From Acetobacter sp. (GTDB taxonomy: Bacteria > Pseudomonadota > Alphaproteobacteria > Acetobacterales > Acetobacteraceae): DNA of 64,000 bases. Shown here in pieces: positions 17,551-26,252 of this stretch. The DNA is taken from the NCBI RefSeq assembly GCF_022483985.1, contig NZ_JAKVME010000003.1:85001-149000 (forward strand). Reading direction: 5' to 3'. The position numbers were made by a program, and so were the translations under genes. Every line of letters begins with the position of its first letter. Positions within the stretch are counted from its first letter, which is position 1. The notes under the pieces were generated by a model. It was not told where the DNA came from and searched no databases. It saw nothing but the letters and a program-made list of their open reading frames with translations.

Positions 17551-18429
17551 ATCAGTTCGGTTCGATCCATTGACCTGCGTATCATTGACGACCTCGTCGA
17601 CTTCGTCCGGGGCCGGGGCTTCGTGTTGGATTTTTCCGACACCAGTTTCTCGGACTTCTTCGCGTCCGAACTCAAGGTCAACATCGACGATCCGAAATAC
17701 GCGGCCAATGGCGGATCGAAGGGCAAGCGCCTGCGTACTTTCCTCCAGACCTGCGATGATGCGACCGCCGTACGCGCTATCGAAGCGCTCTGGGAACATC
17801 GCAGTGAATATCTGGCGCGCTCCGGCGGCGCCGACCCCGTCGCCAATGCCGAGACCCGCTACCAAGGCCTGATCAGCCGCCTCTCCGGCGGCGCTGCGCC
17901 GTCGCGCCCTTCGGCGAGCCCCCAGTCCGTTCCCGTCGACCGCACGGCGATCGCCAAGATCAAAGCAAACCTCATGCAGGTCACGGCGTTGGCCCCACAT
18001 GCGCGCGGCTACGCCTTCGAGGGCTTCCTCAAAGGCCTGTTCGACGCGTTCGGCCTGGCCGCCCAGGAGCCGTTCCGGCTGCGCGGCGAACAGATCGACG
18101 GCAGCTTCCAGCTCGGCAGCGAAATCTATCTGCTCGAAGCCAAATGGCACGGCCAGCCGATCGGCGTCGCTGAGCTGCATACCTTCCATGGCAAAATCGA
18201 GCAGAAGGCGGCCTGGACCCGCGGCCTGTTCGTCAGCAACAGCGGCTTCACCGAAGACGGCCTCGCCGCCTTTGGACGCGGTAAGCGGGTCATCTGCATG
18301 GACGGCCTCGACCTTTACGAGATGCTCGATCGTGAAATCCCGCTCAACCAGGTTCTCGAACGCAAAGTCCGCCGCGCCGCTGAAACCGGCGCGCCGTTCA
18401 TGCGCGTGCGCGACCTCTTTCCTCAGTGA
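17551..18429 (+). CDS. AbiJ N-terminal domain plus Mrr-like PD-(D/E)XK nuclease
   Basis: The frame is open from just after the AbiEii stop. Its N-terminal conserved block ([17 protein letters not shown], then SDFF, then [13 protein letters not shown]) resembles the AbiJ N-terminal domain found on many defence effectors. The C-terminal half has [20 protein letters not shown] and YLLEAKWHG, a Mrr-type nuclease core with D...ExK. The start is unclear: GGAGGA at 17538 points to about 17551-17575, where only ATC, ATT or CTG codons exist; GTG 17620 would cut into the conserved N-terminal block. It lies 16 bp before hamA. Inference: an abortive-infection DNase in the same operon. No named system known to me has exactly this pairing. 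Confidence 0.65.
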   Translation: MSSVRSIDLRIIDDLVDFVRGRGFVLDFSDTSFSDFFASELKVNIDDPKYAANGGSKGKRLRTFLQTCDDATAVRAIEALWEHRSEYLARSGGADPVANAETRYQGLISRLSGGAAPSRPSASPQSVPVDRTAIAKIKANLMQVTALAPHARGYAFEGFLKGLFDAFGLAAQEPFRLRGEQIDGSFQLGSEIYLLEAKWHGQPIGVAELHTFHGKIEQKAAWTRGLFVSNSGFTEDGLAAFGRGKRVICMDGLDLYEMLDREIPLNQVLERKVRRAAETGAPFMRVRDLFPQ

Positions 18430-18444
18430 CCGGGAGGAAACAGG

Positions 18445-19224
18445 ATGGCGCAGTTCAATGATTGGTGCATTTCGGTCGACGCCCCGGTGGGAAACCACCA
18501 TCGGCGGGTGATGACAGGACAGGCCGCCCACCTCGCGGTCGGCATCCAGGCGACAGCGGCTGTCGTGCCTTCGCATTACGCCTCGGAGGAACAGGTGGCG
18601 CGCGCACTCGCGCGGCTTGGCAAACCCGCGGCCGCCGCGCTGATCGAGAGCAAGCTGCCGACCACCAAGCAGATCCGGTCCGGCGACCTTGGCGAGATCT
18701 ACGCGACGGAATGGATAGATGCCCATAGCGGCGGCTACCGCGCACCGATCAAGCGCCTGCGCTGGAAGGACCATCGCAACATGGCGATGCGTGGCGACGA
18801 CGTGATCGGCATCCTGCAAGACCCCCAATCGCAACGTCTCCAGTTTCTGAAGACGGAGGCGAAGAGCCGCGCCGCGTTGACGGCCCAGGTCCTGACCGAA
18901 GCCCGCGCAGGGCTCGACAAGGATGGAGGATTGCCTTCGGCCCATGCGCTGCACTTCATTTCCGCGCGTCTCCTCGAGCTCGACAATCTGCCGCTCGCCG
19001 ATGCGATCGATGACGCGCTGCTCAAGCATGGCATCCCGCCGCAGAGCGTCCGCCATCTGCTTTTCACATTCACGGGCAATGCCCCCGATGCGCTGCTGGC
19101 AGCCTCGCTGCAGGCCTATCCCGGCCCCATCAATCAATGGGGCATCGGACTTCGCGTGGAAGGCCATGCCGCCTTTATCGGCGCGGTCTACGATCGAGTG
19201 ATCGCCGATGCCAACAACCCCTGA
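18445..19224 (+). CDS. hamA: Hachiman nuclease HamA (DUF1837)
   Basis: 259 residues, with GGGAGG well placed before ATG 18445. The DUF1837 core is visible: SGDLGEIYATEWI (Glu84), LRWKDHRNMAMRGDDVIGI (Asp118/119) and FLKTEAKSR (Glu138, Lys140), a PD-(D/E)XK site. Known: HamA is the DNase effector of Hachiman, held inactive by the helicase HamB and released when HamB senses damaged or phage DNA. The last 17 bp overlap hamB. Apparently intact. Confidence 0.88.
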   Translation: MAQFNDWCISVDAPVGNHHRRVMTGQAAHLAVGIQATAAVVPSHYASEEQVARALARLGKPAAAALIESKLPTTKQIRSGDLGEIYATEWIDAHSGGYRAPIKRLRWKDHRNMAMRGDDVIGILQDPQSQRLQFLKTEAKSRAALTAQVLTEARAGLDKDGGLPSAHALHFISARLLELDNLPLADAIDDALLKHGIPPQSVRHLLFTFTGNAPDALLAASLQAYPGPINQWGIGLRVEGHAAFIGAVYDRVIADANNP

Positions 19225-22200
19225 GGCCATCGCCGCTGATATCGCCGAGGCGGCGGCCGCCGGCTTCCGGGGCCGACTGATCGCTCGCGGACAAGCCCGC
19301 GCGATCATCTGGCGGGATGGCGCCCTTCCTCCCGACGCGCCGGCCTTTGCCCCGCAGCTCAGCTACGACCTGCACAGCTACGCCTATGCCCTGCTCGGCC
19401 TCGGCCTGCGCCTTCGCGAGCTCGGCGGCGACCCGACCCAGGCGCGCACGGCCTTCGAGCAGGCGGCGACAGCGCTTGAGGCGGTGATGGCCAAGGGAGA
19501 TCGCCAGGAGGCCGACCGCGACTTCCATTTCGTTATGGCGGCGGCCGCCTATCATCTCGCGCACCTTTCCGCGCGCGCCTATTCTCTCCTCGCGATCGTC
19601 GAGGCGGATGAGAATTTCTCTCCGATCGAGCGCGCGCTCGCGCAGTTGATGCGCCGCAATTTCGGCGCCTTGCGAAACAGCGTTCTGGACTACCGGGCCT
19701 CCGGGCAAGGCAGCGATGCGCGGATCGCCGCCGACATCCAGGCTCGCCTCGACCAGGCCGAGGGCGTTGCCGCACCGGCGGATGCCGGTGGAGACGACTT
19801 CCTGTTCGACGGTCTCGATACCGCGCTCACGGACGCCTTCATGGCCGCCATGTCGCTCTACCTGCTCGCGCTCGAACGGGGCGAGCGAGGGCTGGTCGAT
19901 CAGGCGCTTGAGCGACTACGTGTGAGCTTGGCAATTTGCGGCGAGATGAACATGCTGCCGCAATGGTGGGCCCATCGCGTCGCCATCCACCTTCTGTCGG
20001 ATCTGTGGTCGAGCACCTTCCATGAACGGGTTCCGCTTCAGCCCGCAGGCGGACTGGCGGCGGATTGGTCGCGGTTGCGCGAACTGTTCATCGCGCTGCT
20101 GCAGCGTCGGGCGAAGGCGGAGATCGACCTTTGGCCATCGCAGACCGAGGCGGCCGGTCGCGCCGTCGACCAGTCCGACGACCTGGTCGTGTCCCTGCCG
20201 ACGAGCGCCGGCAAGACGCGTATTGCTGAACTCTGCATCCTGCGCTGCCTCGCCGGCGGCAAGCGGGTGGTGTTCGTCACCCCGCTGCGCGCGCTGTCAG
20301 CACAGACCGAAACCACGCTCCAACGGACCTTCGGGCCGCTCGGTAAGACCATATCGGCCCTCTACGGTAGCATCGGCGTCAGCGGCTTTGACGAGGACGC
20401 GATCCGTGAGCGCGACATCGTCGTAGCGACGCCCGAGAAGCTGGACTTTGCGCTCCGCAATGATCCCTCACTCCTCGATGACGTTGGCCTGTTGGTCTTC
20501 GACGAAGGTCACATGATCGGCCTCAACGAACGTGAGGTCCGCTACGAAGTGCAGATTCAGCGGCTGCTGCGCCGCGCTGACGCCCAGGATCGCCGGATCG
20601 TCTGCCTATCAGCCATCCTCCCCGATGGCGATCAGCTCGACGACTTCGCCGCCTGGCTCCGCCGCGATCATCCGGGCGGGCTGATCAAGAACGACTGGCG
20701 GCCGACCCGGCTGCGCTTCGGGGAAGTCGTGTGGGGGTCGCCAACCGCCCGGCTCAATCTGCGGGTCGGAGACGAGCGGCCTTGGGTCCAGCGTTTCCTT
20801 ACAGGAGCCGCGCCACCCAACTGGGTTCCGCCGAAGCGGCGCCGCATCCGGCTGTTTCCCGACGACCAGCGCGAGCTTTGCCTCGCGACGGCCTGGCGGC
20901 TTGTCGATGATGGCCAGACTGTCCTCGTCTTCTGCCCCGAGCGGCGCAGCGTCGAGCCGTTCGCCGATGTCATCGTCGACCTCCATGAGCGCGGCGCCCT
21001 GCGCTCGCTGCTCGATGCCGATCCCAATGTGCTGAGCACAGCGATCGCGCTCGGAGAGGAATGGCTGGGCGCCGACAGCGCCATCCTCAAATGCCTCCGC
21101 CTCGGCGTCGCGCTCCACCACGGAGCGCTGCCGACCGCCTACCGCAAGGAGGTCGAGCGCCTGCTTCGCGAAAATGTCCTCAAGGTCACCATCTCCTCGC
21201 CAACCCTGGCCCAGGGCCTCAATCTGTCGGCGACGGCCGTCGTAATGTACTCGCTGCACCGGGCCGGCGAGCGGATCGAGATCAGCGAGTTCAAGAACGT
21301 CATCGGACGCGCCGGACGCGCCTATGTTGACGTCGAGGGCATCGTCCTTTTCCCGATGTTCGACGACATCCCCAAGAAACGGCGGAATTGGGAAGGGCTC
21401 ATCACCGACCTTGGCGCGCGCGAGATGGAAAGCGGTCTCGTGCGCTTGGTCGCGGTGTTGCTTACCCGGATGCGCGCGCGCATCGGCGGAGACCTCAACC
21501 AGCTCGTCGACTACGTCGTCAACAACGCTGCCGCCTGGACATTCCCCGAGATCGCCAATGAAAAGCCGGAAGACCGGGAGCGCGCTCTGGCCGACTGGGA
21601 ACGCCACGTTGCGACGCTTGATACCGCCATCCTCAGCCTTATCGCGGAGAATGACATCCCCGATGACGGCATCGAGGCGGCGCTGGACGACATCCTCCAA
21701 TCCTCTCTGTGGCACCGCCGCCTGCAGCGTCAGGAGGCTCAGGTCCAGCAAGTGCTCAAGGCGGGTCTCGTGTCCCGCAGCCGGCTGATCTGGAGCCAGT
21801 CGACGGCTGCTCGGCGGCGCGGCTACTTCCTCGCCGGCGTGGGTCTGACGACGGGCCATGCCCTCGACGCCATCGCCACCAACGCTAACCTGCTTCTCAT
21901 CCAGGCGAACGGCGCGATACTGGAGGGCGACGCAGAAGCCGCGATCACCGCCATCACCGGTCTTGCCGAGGAGGTGTTCGCCTTCTATCCCTTCACGCCC
22001 GACCCGCTGCCGGCGAACTGGCGCGACATCTTGCGCGCCTGGCTGCTCGGCCAACCGCTGGCGGCATTGGGCGGGGCTCAGCCATCGGAAACACTGCAGT
22101 TCGTTGAAGGCGGCCTCGTCTATCGGCTGCCTTGGGCGATGGAGGCGATCCGCGTTCGCGCCAGCGCCAATGGCGACACGGTCGGCGTGTTCGACCTGCC

Positions 22201-22729
22201 GTTGGAAGATCACGAACTCGGGCTGGCGGTCCCTGCTGTCGAAACCGGCACGCTGAACCGTTCCGCGTCCATCCTCATCCAAGCTGGCTTCAATTCGCGG
22301 CTCGCCGCGATCAAGGCGGTGACCGACACCGGCGCGACCTTCACGACAGGTCAGGAGTTGCGGCAATGGCTCAACTCCGATGCCGTCGCCGCCTGGAGCG
22401 CGCTGCCTGACTGGCCGACGCTCGAAACCAAGCCGATATGGACGGAGTTTTCCCAGAGCTTCACGCCGGCCGAGAAACGTACCTGGGCCGATCGGCGCTA
22501 TTGGGCGAACGTCGCCTGGCTGGGTGCGCCTCCACCGCCCGGTACGGTCGTACAAATTCACCAATGGGCGAACCAGCCTCGGGTGCTATCGACCGACGGC
22601 TCCCCGCTCGGCACCGTCCAAGCTGCACTCTATCCGCTTCGAGCCGGTCTGCTTCGCGCCCAGGTCGCGGCGGATGTCAGCAAGATCGACATCGTCTACC
22701 TTGGCCCTGACGATCTGGCGGGTCCGTAG
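19208..22729 (+). CDS. hamB: Hachiman helicase HamB (superfamily 2, Ski2-like)
   Basis: 1173 residues. A helical N-terminal region of about 300 residues leads to the helicase core: Walker A SLPTSAGKT (Lys336), TPLRALSAQ, Walker B as VFDEGHM (DEGH from Asp432), CLSAIL and the RecA2 motifs ISSPTLAQGLNL and NVIGRAGRA. The C-terminal part continues for about 450 residues with no motif I can name. Known: HamB pairs with HamA as the sensor of Hachiman and loads on DNA ends or single-stranded tracts. It overlaps hamA by 17 bp and is the last gene of the operon; the next gene converges 74 bp away. The unusual DEGH box is in the expected place. Confidence 0.88.
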   Translation: MPTTPEAIAADIAEAAAAGFRGRLIARGQARAIIWRDGALPPDAPAFAPQLSYDLHSYAYALLGLGLRLRELGGDPTQARTAFEQAATALEAVMAKGDRQEADRDFHFVMAAAAYHLAHLSARAYSLLAIVEADENFSPIERALAQLMRRNFGALRNSVLDYRASGQGSDARIAADIQARLDQAEGVAAPADAGGDDFLFDGLDTALTDAFMAAMSLYLLALERGERGLVDQALERLRVSLAICGEMNMLPQWWAHRVAIHLLSDLWSSTFHERVPLQPAGGLAADWSRLRELFIALLQRRAKAEIDLWPSQTEAAGRAVDQSDDLVVSLPTSAGKTRIAELCILRCLAGGKRVVFVTPLRALSAQTETTLQRTFGPLGKTISALYGSIGVSGFDEDAIRERDIVVATPEKLDFALRNDPSLLDDVGLLVFDEGHMIGLNEREVRYEVQIQRLLRRADAQDRRIVCLSAILPDGDQLDDFAAWLRRDHPGGLIKNDWRPTRLRFGEVVWGSPTARLNLRVGDERPWVQRFLTGAAPPNWVPPKRRRIRLFPDDQRELCLATAWRLVDDGQTVLVFCPERRSVEPFADVIVDLHERGALRSLLDADPNVLSTAIALGEEWLGADSAILKCLRLGVALHHGALPTAYRKEVERLLRENVLKVTISSPTLAQGLNLSATAVVMYSLHRAGERIEISEFKNVIGRAGRAYVDVEGIVLFPMFDDIPKKRRNWEGLITDLGAREMESGLVRLVAVLLTRMRARIGGDLNQLVDYVVNNAAAWTFPEIANEKPEDRERALADWERHVATLDTAILSLIAENDIPDDGIEAALDDILQSSLWHRRLQRQEAQVQQVLKAGLVSRSRLIWSQSTAARRRGYFLAGVGLTTGHALDAIATNANLLLIQANGAILEGDAEAAITAITGLAEEVFAFYPFTPDPLPANWRDILRAWLLGQPLAALGGAQPSETLQFVEGGLVYRLPWAMEAIRVRASANGDTVGVFDLPLEDHELGLAVPAVETGTLNRSASILIQAGFNSRLAAIKAVTDTGATFTTGQELRQWLNSDAVAAWSALPDWPTLETKPIWTEFSQSFTPAEKRTWADRRYWANVAWLGAPPPPGTVVQIHQWANQPRVLSTDGSPLGTVQAALYPLRAGLLRAQVAADVSKIDIVYLGPDDLAGP

Positions 22730-22802
22730 CCGCCGAGCCCACTGGGCTGCCGACAACAAATGGTGCGTCGCGTGCGCGGGCGCCCGCCCAAGCGAGACGA
22801 TG

Positions 22803-23915
22803 TCAACCGATCCGCAGCCGCCGCAATAGCTTGCCAAGCACCGCCTCATAATCTTCCGGCTTTGAAAAATCGGCGTAGAGCTTGCCTTGCAGGAAGCCGG
22901 GTAGCTCGCATTCCTCATAGAGCAGAGGGAGCACAACGACCTCTCCCGATGAGATCTCGCGGTTCATTGCCAGATCGAGCTCCTTCTTCACCCATGGCGC
23001 GTCAATCGATTTCTTCGACAACACGACCGCAATGTAGCGGCTGAGCTTCATGCCTTCGTCGATCTTCGCAATCAGGGAGTCTCCGATTTCGATCTCCGCC
23101 TCATCCAGCCATACCCTGGGCACGCCATGGGCGAGAAGGTCCTTGCGGAGTTGTCGCACGAAGGGCTTGTCGACGCCGGTGTGGCTGAGGAAGATGCCAT
23201 GATATTTTTCATGCGCAGGGTCTGACTTCTCCATCGCCAGGCTATCGCGCACAAGCTGGTTCTGCGCCTCTTGCGATGTCGGCGGCGTCACCAGCCATCC
23301 CACCGTGCTGCCCAACGCCAATTGGCCTCCAAGGCTGTAGCCTTCGGGGGTGGCGGCGATCGACCCATAGCCTTCGCCCGGATCGGAGAGGCAAAGCGTC
23401 CAACCGCCGGTGCGGGACAGCATGTCGAAGTAGCGCGCAAATGGACTGTCGGGATCAATCGCTCCCATCCTGCGCCCCTTCTTCACGAGAAGCTCGGAAC
23501 GCTTCACGAAATTCGCTACTTCGGGTGCCGCGTAGCCAAGATGGGTCTCGCGATATCCGAAGAAATTGACCCGCTTGGGCTCCGACAGGCACCAGACGAC
23601 TGTCGCGCCGTCGGCGATCGCCGCTTCCATCTCCTTGCGTCGATCTTCGGCGTCGAACGCGGAGTCGAGATCATAGCGATCATTCTGGCTCTTCAGCTTG
23701 CCCAGTTCGTAAAGCTCGTTCGAGAACTCCCCGCCCGCGCCGAACAGGAAATGCGTGTAGCTCTCCGGGTTGATGATGATCGTGTCATATTCGTAGAGCG
23801 GATAGGCCGCCCGAGCGCGATCTACATCCGGCTGGCAAAGACCCAGATTGTCGATCGCTACGCCCTCGATCGGATCCCCGGTATAGTTCACGCCCACCGT
23901 CAACACTCGCTTCAT
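22803..23915 (-). CDS. TIR-domain protein with unassigned N-terminal domain
   Basis: 370 residues. The C-terminal 130 are a TIR domain: GIFLSHTGVDKPFVRQL at 240-256, VWLDEAEIEIGDSL at 269-282 and PWVKKEL with the predicted catalytic Glu312. The N-terminal 230 residues (VLTVGVNYTG at 4-13, then mixed alpha/beta segments) match nothing I recognise. ATG 23915 overlaps the stop of the upstream nuclease-like gene as ATGA. Known: bacterial TIR effectors degrade NAD+ or make signal nucleotides in Thoeris, CBASS, Pycsar and TIR-Ago systems. None of their partner genes (ThsA, cyclase, Argonaute) is next to it, so the partner is likely the overlapping PD-(D/E)XK protein. Confidence 0.82.
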   Translation of the reverse strand: MKRVLTVGVNYTGDPIEGVAIDNLGLCQPDVDRARAAYPLYEYDTIIINPESYTHFLFGAGGEFSNELYELGKLKSQNDRYDLDSAFDAEDRRKEMEAAIADGATVVWCLSEPKRVNFFGYRETHLGYAAPEVANFVKRSELLVKKGRRMGAIDPDSPFARYFDMLSRTGGWTLCLSDPGEGYGSIAATPEGYSLGGQLALGSTVGWLVTPPTSQEAQNQLVRDSLAMEKSDPAHEKYHGIFLSHTGVDKPFVRQLRKDLLAHGVPRVWLDEAEIEIGDSLIAKIDEGMKLSRYIAVVLSKKSIDAPWVKKELDLAMNREISSGEVVVLPLLYEECELPGFLQGKLYADFSKPEDYEAVLGKLLRRLRIG

Positions 23916-24595
23916 GGGTTCGTCCTCTTTGTCGGTTCGATGTTCAGGACCTCGCCGCGAGCACCGACCACGGCGATCTCAATGCCCGCCAGAGCGCAAC
24001 GCGGCGCGAGCCGCTCGGCGAGACGCAGCGTGCCATCGGTCAGCGGCGCGACCGCCACCTGACGCCCCCGTGGCGGCGTCGCCATGAGCAGTCCTACTGT
24101 TTCGCACAAGCCGCGGTACAGCCTCGACGTCTGCCCCGCATTACGCGTGTTGATGATGCCGCCTTTACATTCGGCCACGATCACCTGCTCGCCGATCTCG
24201 GCGACGACATCTCCTAGCCCGGATTTCGGGTTGATGGTGATCGTCTGGTCGCGCTCATTGCGGTAGAGCCCGCCATATGTCGTGCTGCCAAGCGCCGAGA
24301 CCCTGGCGAACCCGCGGCGCGCCAGCCAGGCGACGAAATCGAACTGCTTTCCGTGCTCTCCATCCGGATGGATGCGCACTTCGTGCGCCCCCTCCGCGCG
24401 CAGGAGATGCATGGCGTAGGCGACCATCACCGCGCCCTCATACAGATGGAGCTCGTGGACACCGTTCGCCTTGACGACGCGGTTCGGTGGCGGCGCCAGC
24501 GCGATGACGAGATCTTCGAAAGCCACCCCTGCGTCCTTCCCTGCCGGTCGGCCCCGCCCGACACCCATCCTTGACATCAAGCTATAACCGTCCAT
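23912..24595 (-). CDS. PD-(D/E)XK nuclease-like protein, partner of the TIR gene
   Basis: 227 residues from 24595 (ATG 24577 is an alternative; neither has a strong ribosome site). The fold signature is AFEDLV with Glu27, then GLGDVVAEIGEQVIVAECKGG with Asp129, Glu142 and Lys144. This is a restriction-type nuclease core without a recognised DNA-binding domain. Its stop overlaps the TIR start as ATGA, so it is the first gene of a two-gene unit. A divergent gene begins only 26 bp away. Inference: DNA sensor or effector nuclease coupled to a TIR enzyme. I do not recognise this as a named defence system. Confidence 0.65.
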   Translation of the reverse strand: MDGYSLMSRMGVGRGRPAGKDAGVAFEDLVIALAPPPNRVVKANGVHELHLYEGAVMVAYAMHLLRAEGAHEVRIHPDGEHGKQFDFVAWLARRGFARVSALGSTTYGGLYRNERDQTITINPKSGLGDVVAEIGEQVIVAECKGGIINTRNAGQTSRLYRGLCETVGLLMATPPRGRQVAVAPLTDGTLRLAERLAPRCALAGIEIAVVGARGEVLNIEPTKRTNP

Positions 24596-24621
24596 ATTTG
24601 CCCGGTAAAGGAGGGCCGGTC

Positions 24622-25176
24622 ATGTTTGCCTATAATCCGGAAAAATTCGCGTCGCTCTACGCGTCCGATCTGGGCCTGCGGTTGTGGGCGTTTCTCACGC
24701 GCCCCGAAAACGTCGCTCGACTGGAGACCGCCTCCGAGCTCAGCAAGCCCGCTGTCGAAGGGATCGAGGAGCAGCTGCTGGCGGTGTTCCGCGAGGAGGT
24801 GCTGGTTGACCGTGTGAAGCAGATGGTGGGGCACATGGTGCGTCAGATTTTGGAACAGCAAGGCTGGGTGCTCGATCAGGCCGACGTGAAGGTTCAGTCG
24901 GTGCCCTTCTCCAAGGCGGCCCGTTACCGTCGGCCGGACTGGGTCACCTTCCATGCATTCCGCAACACCAGCGACCCGCGCGATGTCGCGATCACCGATC
25001 GGCGGCAGAACGCTGTACTGCCCGCCGACGCGCGCTGGACCTATTACGCGACCTTCGCCAGCCCGCTGAAGGCCGCCGTCGCCTTCGGCGTCGGCGACAT
25101 CCGTCAGCTTCGCCAAACTGTTCACGCAGACGGCTTCAAGCGCGTGCGTGTCGAACGCATGCTGCGTCGCGCTTGA
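24622..25176 (+). CDS. Unknown protein, first of a pair with an HNH nuclease
   Basis: 184 residues from ATG 24622, supported by AAGGAGG 7 bp upstream. Not recognised. The sequence is mainly helical in its first 90 residues (ASELSKPAVEGIEEQLLAVF), then mixed. It ends with a basic tail, KRVRVERMLRRA, and an aromatic-rich middle, RYRRPDWVTFHAFRN. No catalytic motif is visible. It is separated by 10 bp from the HNH gene and divergent from the nuclease-TIR pair with only 26 bp between the starts, which suggests shared control. Possibly a DNA-binding or immunity partner of the HNH protein. Confidence 0.6.
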   Translation: MFAYNPEKFASLYASDLGLRLWAFLTRPENVARLETASELSKPAVEGIEEQLLAVFREEVLVDRVKQMVGHMVRQILEQQGWVLDQADVKVQSVPFSKAARYRRPDWVTFHAFRNTSDPRDVAITDRRQNAVLPADARWTYYATFASPLKAAVAFGVGDIRQLRQTVHADGFKRVRVERMLRRA

Positions 25177-25186
25177 GGAGCGACCG

Positions 25187-26167
25187 ATGACCGACCTCAC
25201 TCTGGACGCTCAGACCGTCGCGGCCGCGAATTTCTATGACACCCATTACGCGGGCGCCGAGCCGGTCTTCCTCGAGCCCGGTACGAAGCTGTTCCTCGGC
25301 AGCCCCGAAAGCCCGCGGCATTGCCGCTTCTGCGGCAAGATCGAACCGGAGGTCACGTTCAAGGACGAGGCTCACGCTTTACCCGCAGCCTTCGGCAATA
25401 CCGGCCTGTTCAGCTATTATGAGTGCGACGCCTGCAACCATCTGTTCGGCGAGGGGATCGAGAACCATCTCGGCAATTGGTCCAAGCCGATGCGCACCCT
25501 GTCGCGCATCAAGGGGCGCAACGGCGTGCCGACGATCAAGAAGCCTGGCCGCGATAAGGGCTGGCGGGTCGAATATGCCGACGCCGGCTTCCAGTTGAAG
25601 GAATATGAAGACGATCCCTTCTTCGAGGTCGACGAGCAGGCCAAGCAACTTCGGTTCGAGTTACACCGCGACACTTACATTCCCGTCGCGGCCCTAAAAG
25701 GGTTAGTCAAAATCGGGCTCACCTTGCTGCCCGACGCCGAGACGCAGCATTTTCGCGAAACCTACGATTGGATCCGCGACACTGATCACAGCCGGAATTT
25801 CGTCGCCGAATTCCCGGTCTTCCGGACGACTATCCCGGGACCGATGCGCAATGACCTCATCATGCTGATGCTCATGCGCCGCCGCGCAGGCATTGACACC
25901 GTCCCTTATGCCTTTTTCACCTTCGCCTACGGCAATGAGGTGCTGCAGGTGTTCCTGCCTTCGCTATCGCAGGACCAATGCATCAACGGAAAGCCCCTCA
26001 CCATGGTGCCTTTCCCCAATCCTGGGTCGCTCGATGCCGCCCGCTACGGCCGCCCCCGCTTGAAGGTCGAACACCTCACTGGTCGCGAACCCGTCAAGGG
26101 CGAGAAGGTGCCGGCGGCTTTCGGGTTCGACTCGGTCTTGCACACAGCGCCCGACGCGGAGGCGTGA
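25187..26167 (+). CDS. HNH endonuclease-like protein with zinc-binding Cys pairs
   Basis: 326 residues from ATG 25187, with GAGGAG just upstream. Residues 46-85 read CRFCGK ... HALPAAFGN ... CDACNH: two CxxC pairs (Cys46/49 and Cys80/83) bracketing a His at 63, followed by GIENHLGNW. This is the HNH_5-type zinc-ribbon nuclease arrangement. The remaining 220 residues are not recognised and may recognise a target. It follows the unknown gene by 10 bp. Inference: a DNA nuclease of the defence island, perhaps a restriction-like effector; the DNA target cannot be told. Confidence 0.7.
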   Translation: MTDLTLDAQTVAAANFYDTHYAGAEPVFLEPGTKLFLGSPESPRHCRFCGKIEPEVTFKDEAHALPAAFGNTGLFSYYECDACNHLFGEGIENHLGNWSKPMRTLSRIKGRNGVPTIKKPGRDKGWRVEYADAGFQLKEYEDDPFFEVDEQAKQLRFELHRDTYIPVAALKGLVKIGLTLLPDAETQHFRETYDWIRDTDHSRNFVAEFPVFRTTIPGPMRNDLIMLMLMRRRAGIDTVPYAFFTFAYGNEVLQVFLPSLSQDQCINGKPLTMVPFPNPGSLDAARYGRPRLKVEHLTGREPVKGEKVPAAFGFDSVLHTAPDAEA

Positions 26168-26194
26168 TCACGCTGCGCGAATAAATTGGTCCTA

Positions 26195-26238
26195 TTGACA
26201 CCGATTTGACAGGTGCCCATATTGGTTCTGTCAGAACC
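26195..26238 (+). promoter_or_regulatory. Promoter with palindromic operator for the MerR-like gene
   Basis: TTGACA (26195-26200), a 17-bp spacer and CATATT (26218-26223) form a likely promoter. Immediately after it is the perfect palindrome GGTTCTG-T-CAGAACC (26224-26238), 14 bp before the ATG at 26253. The position suggests autoregulation by the protein encoded next. Confidence 0.6.
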
Positions 26239-26252
26239 GAATTGGACTCGTA

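Noticed and set aside
17134-19308. 724-residue open frame on the minus strand
   Set aside because: It lies opposite AbiEii, the AbiJ-Mrr gene and hamA, all of which have clear motifs; long antisense frames are common in GC-rich DNA and the translation has no recognisable domain.
20609-22564. 651-residue open frame on the minus strand
   Set aside because: Opposite hamB, whose helicase motifs are plain; the composition (rich in Gly, Arg, Glu, Asp) is that of an antisense shadow.
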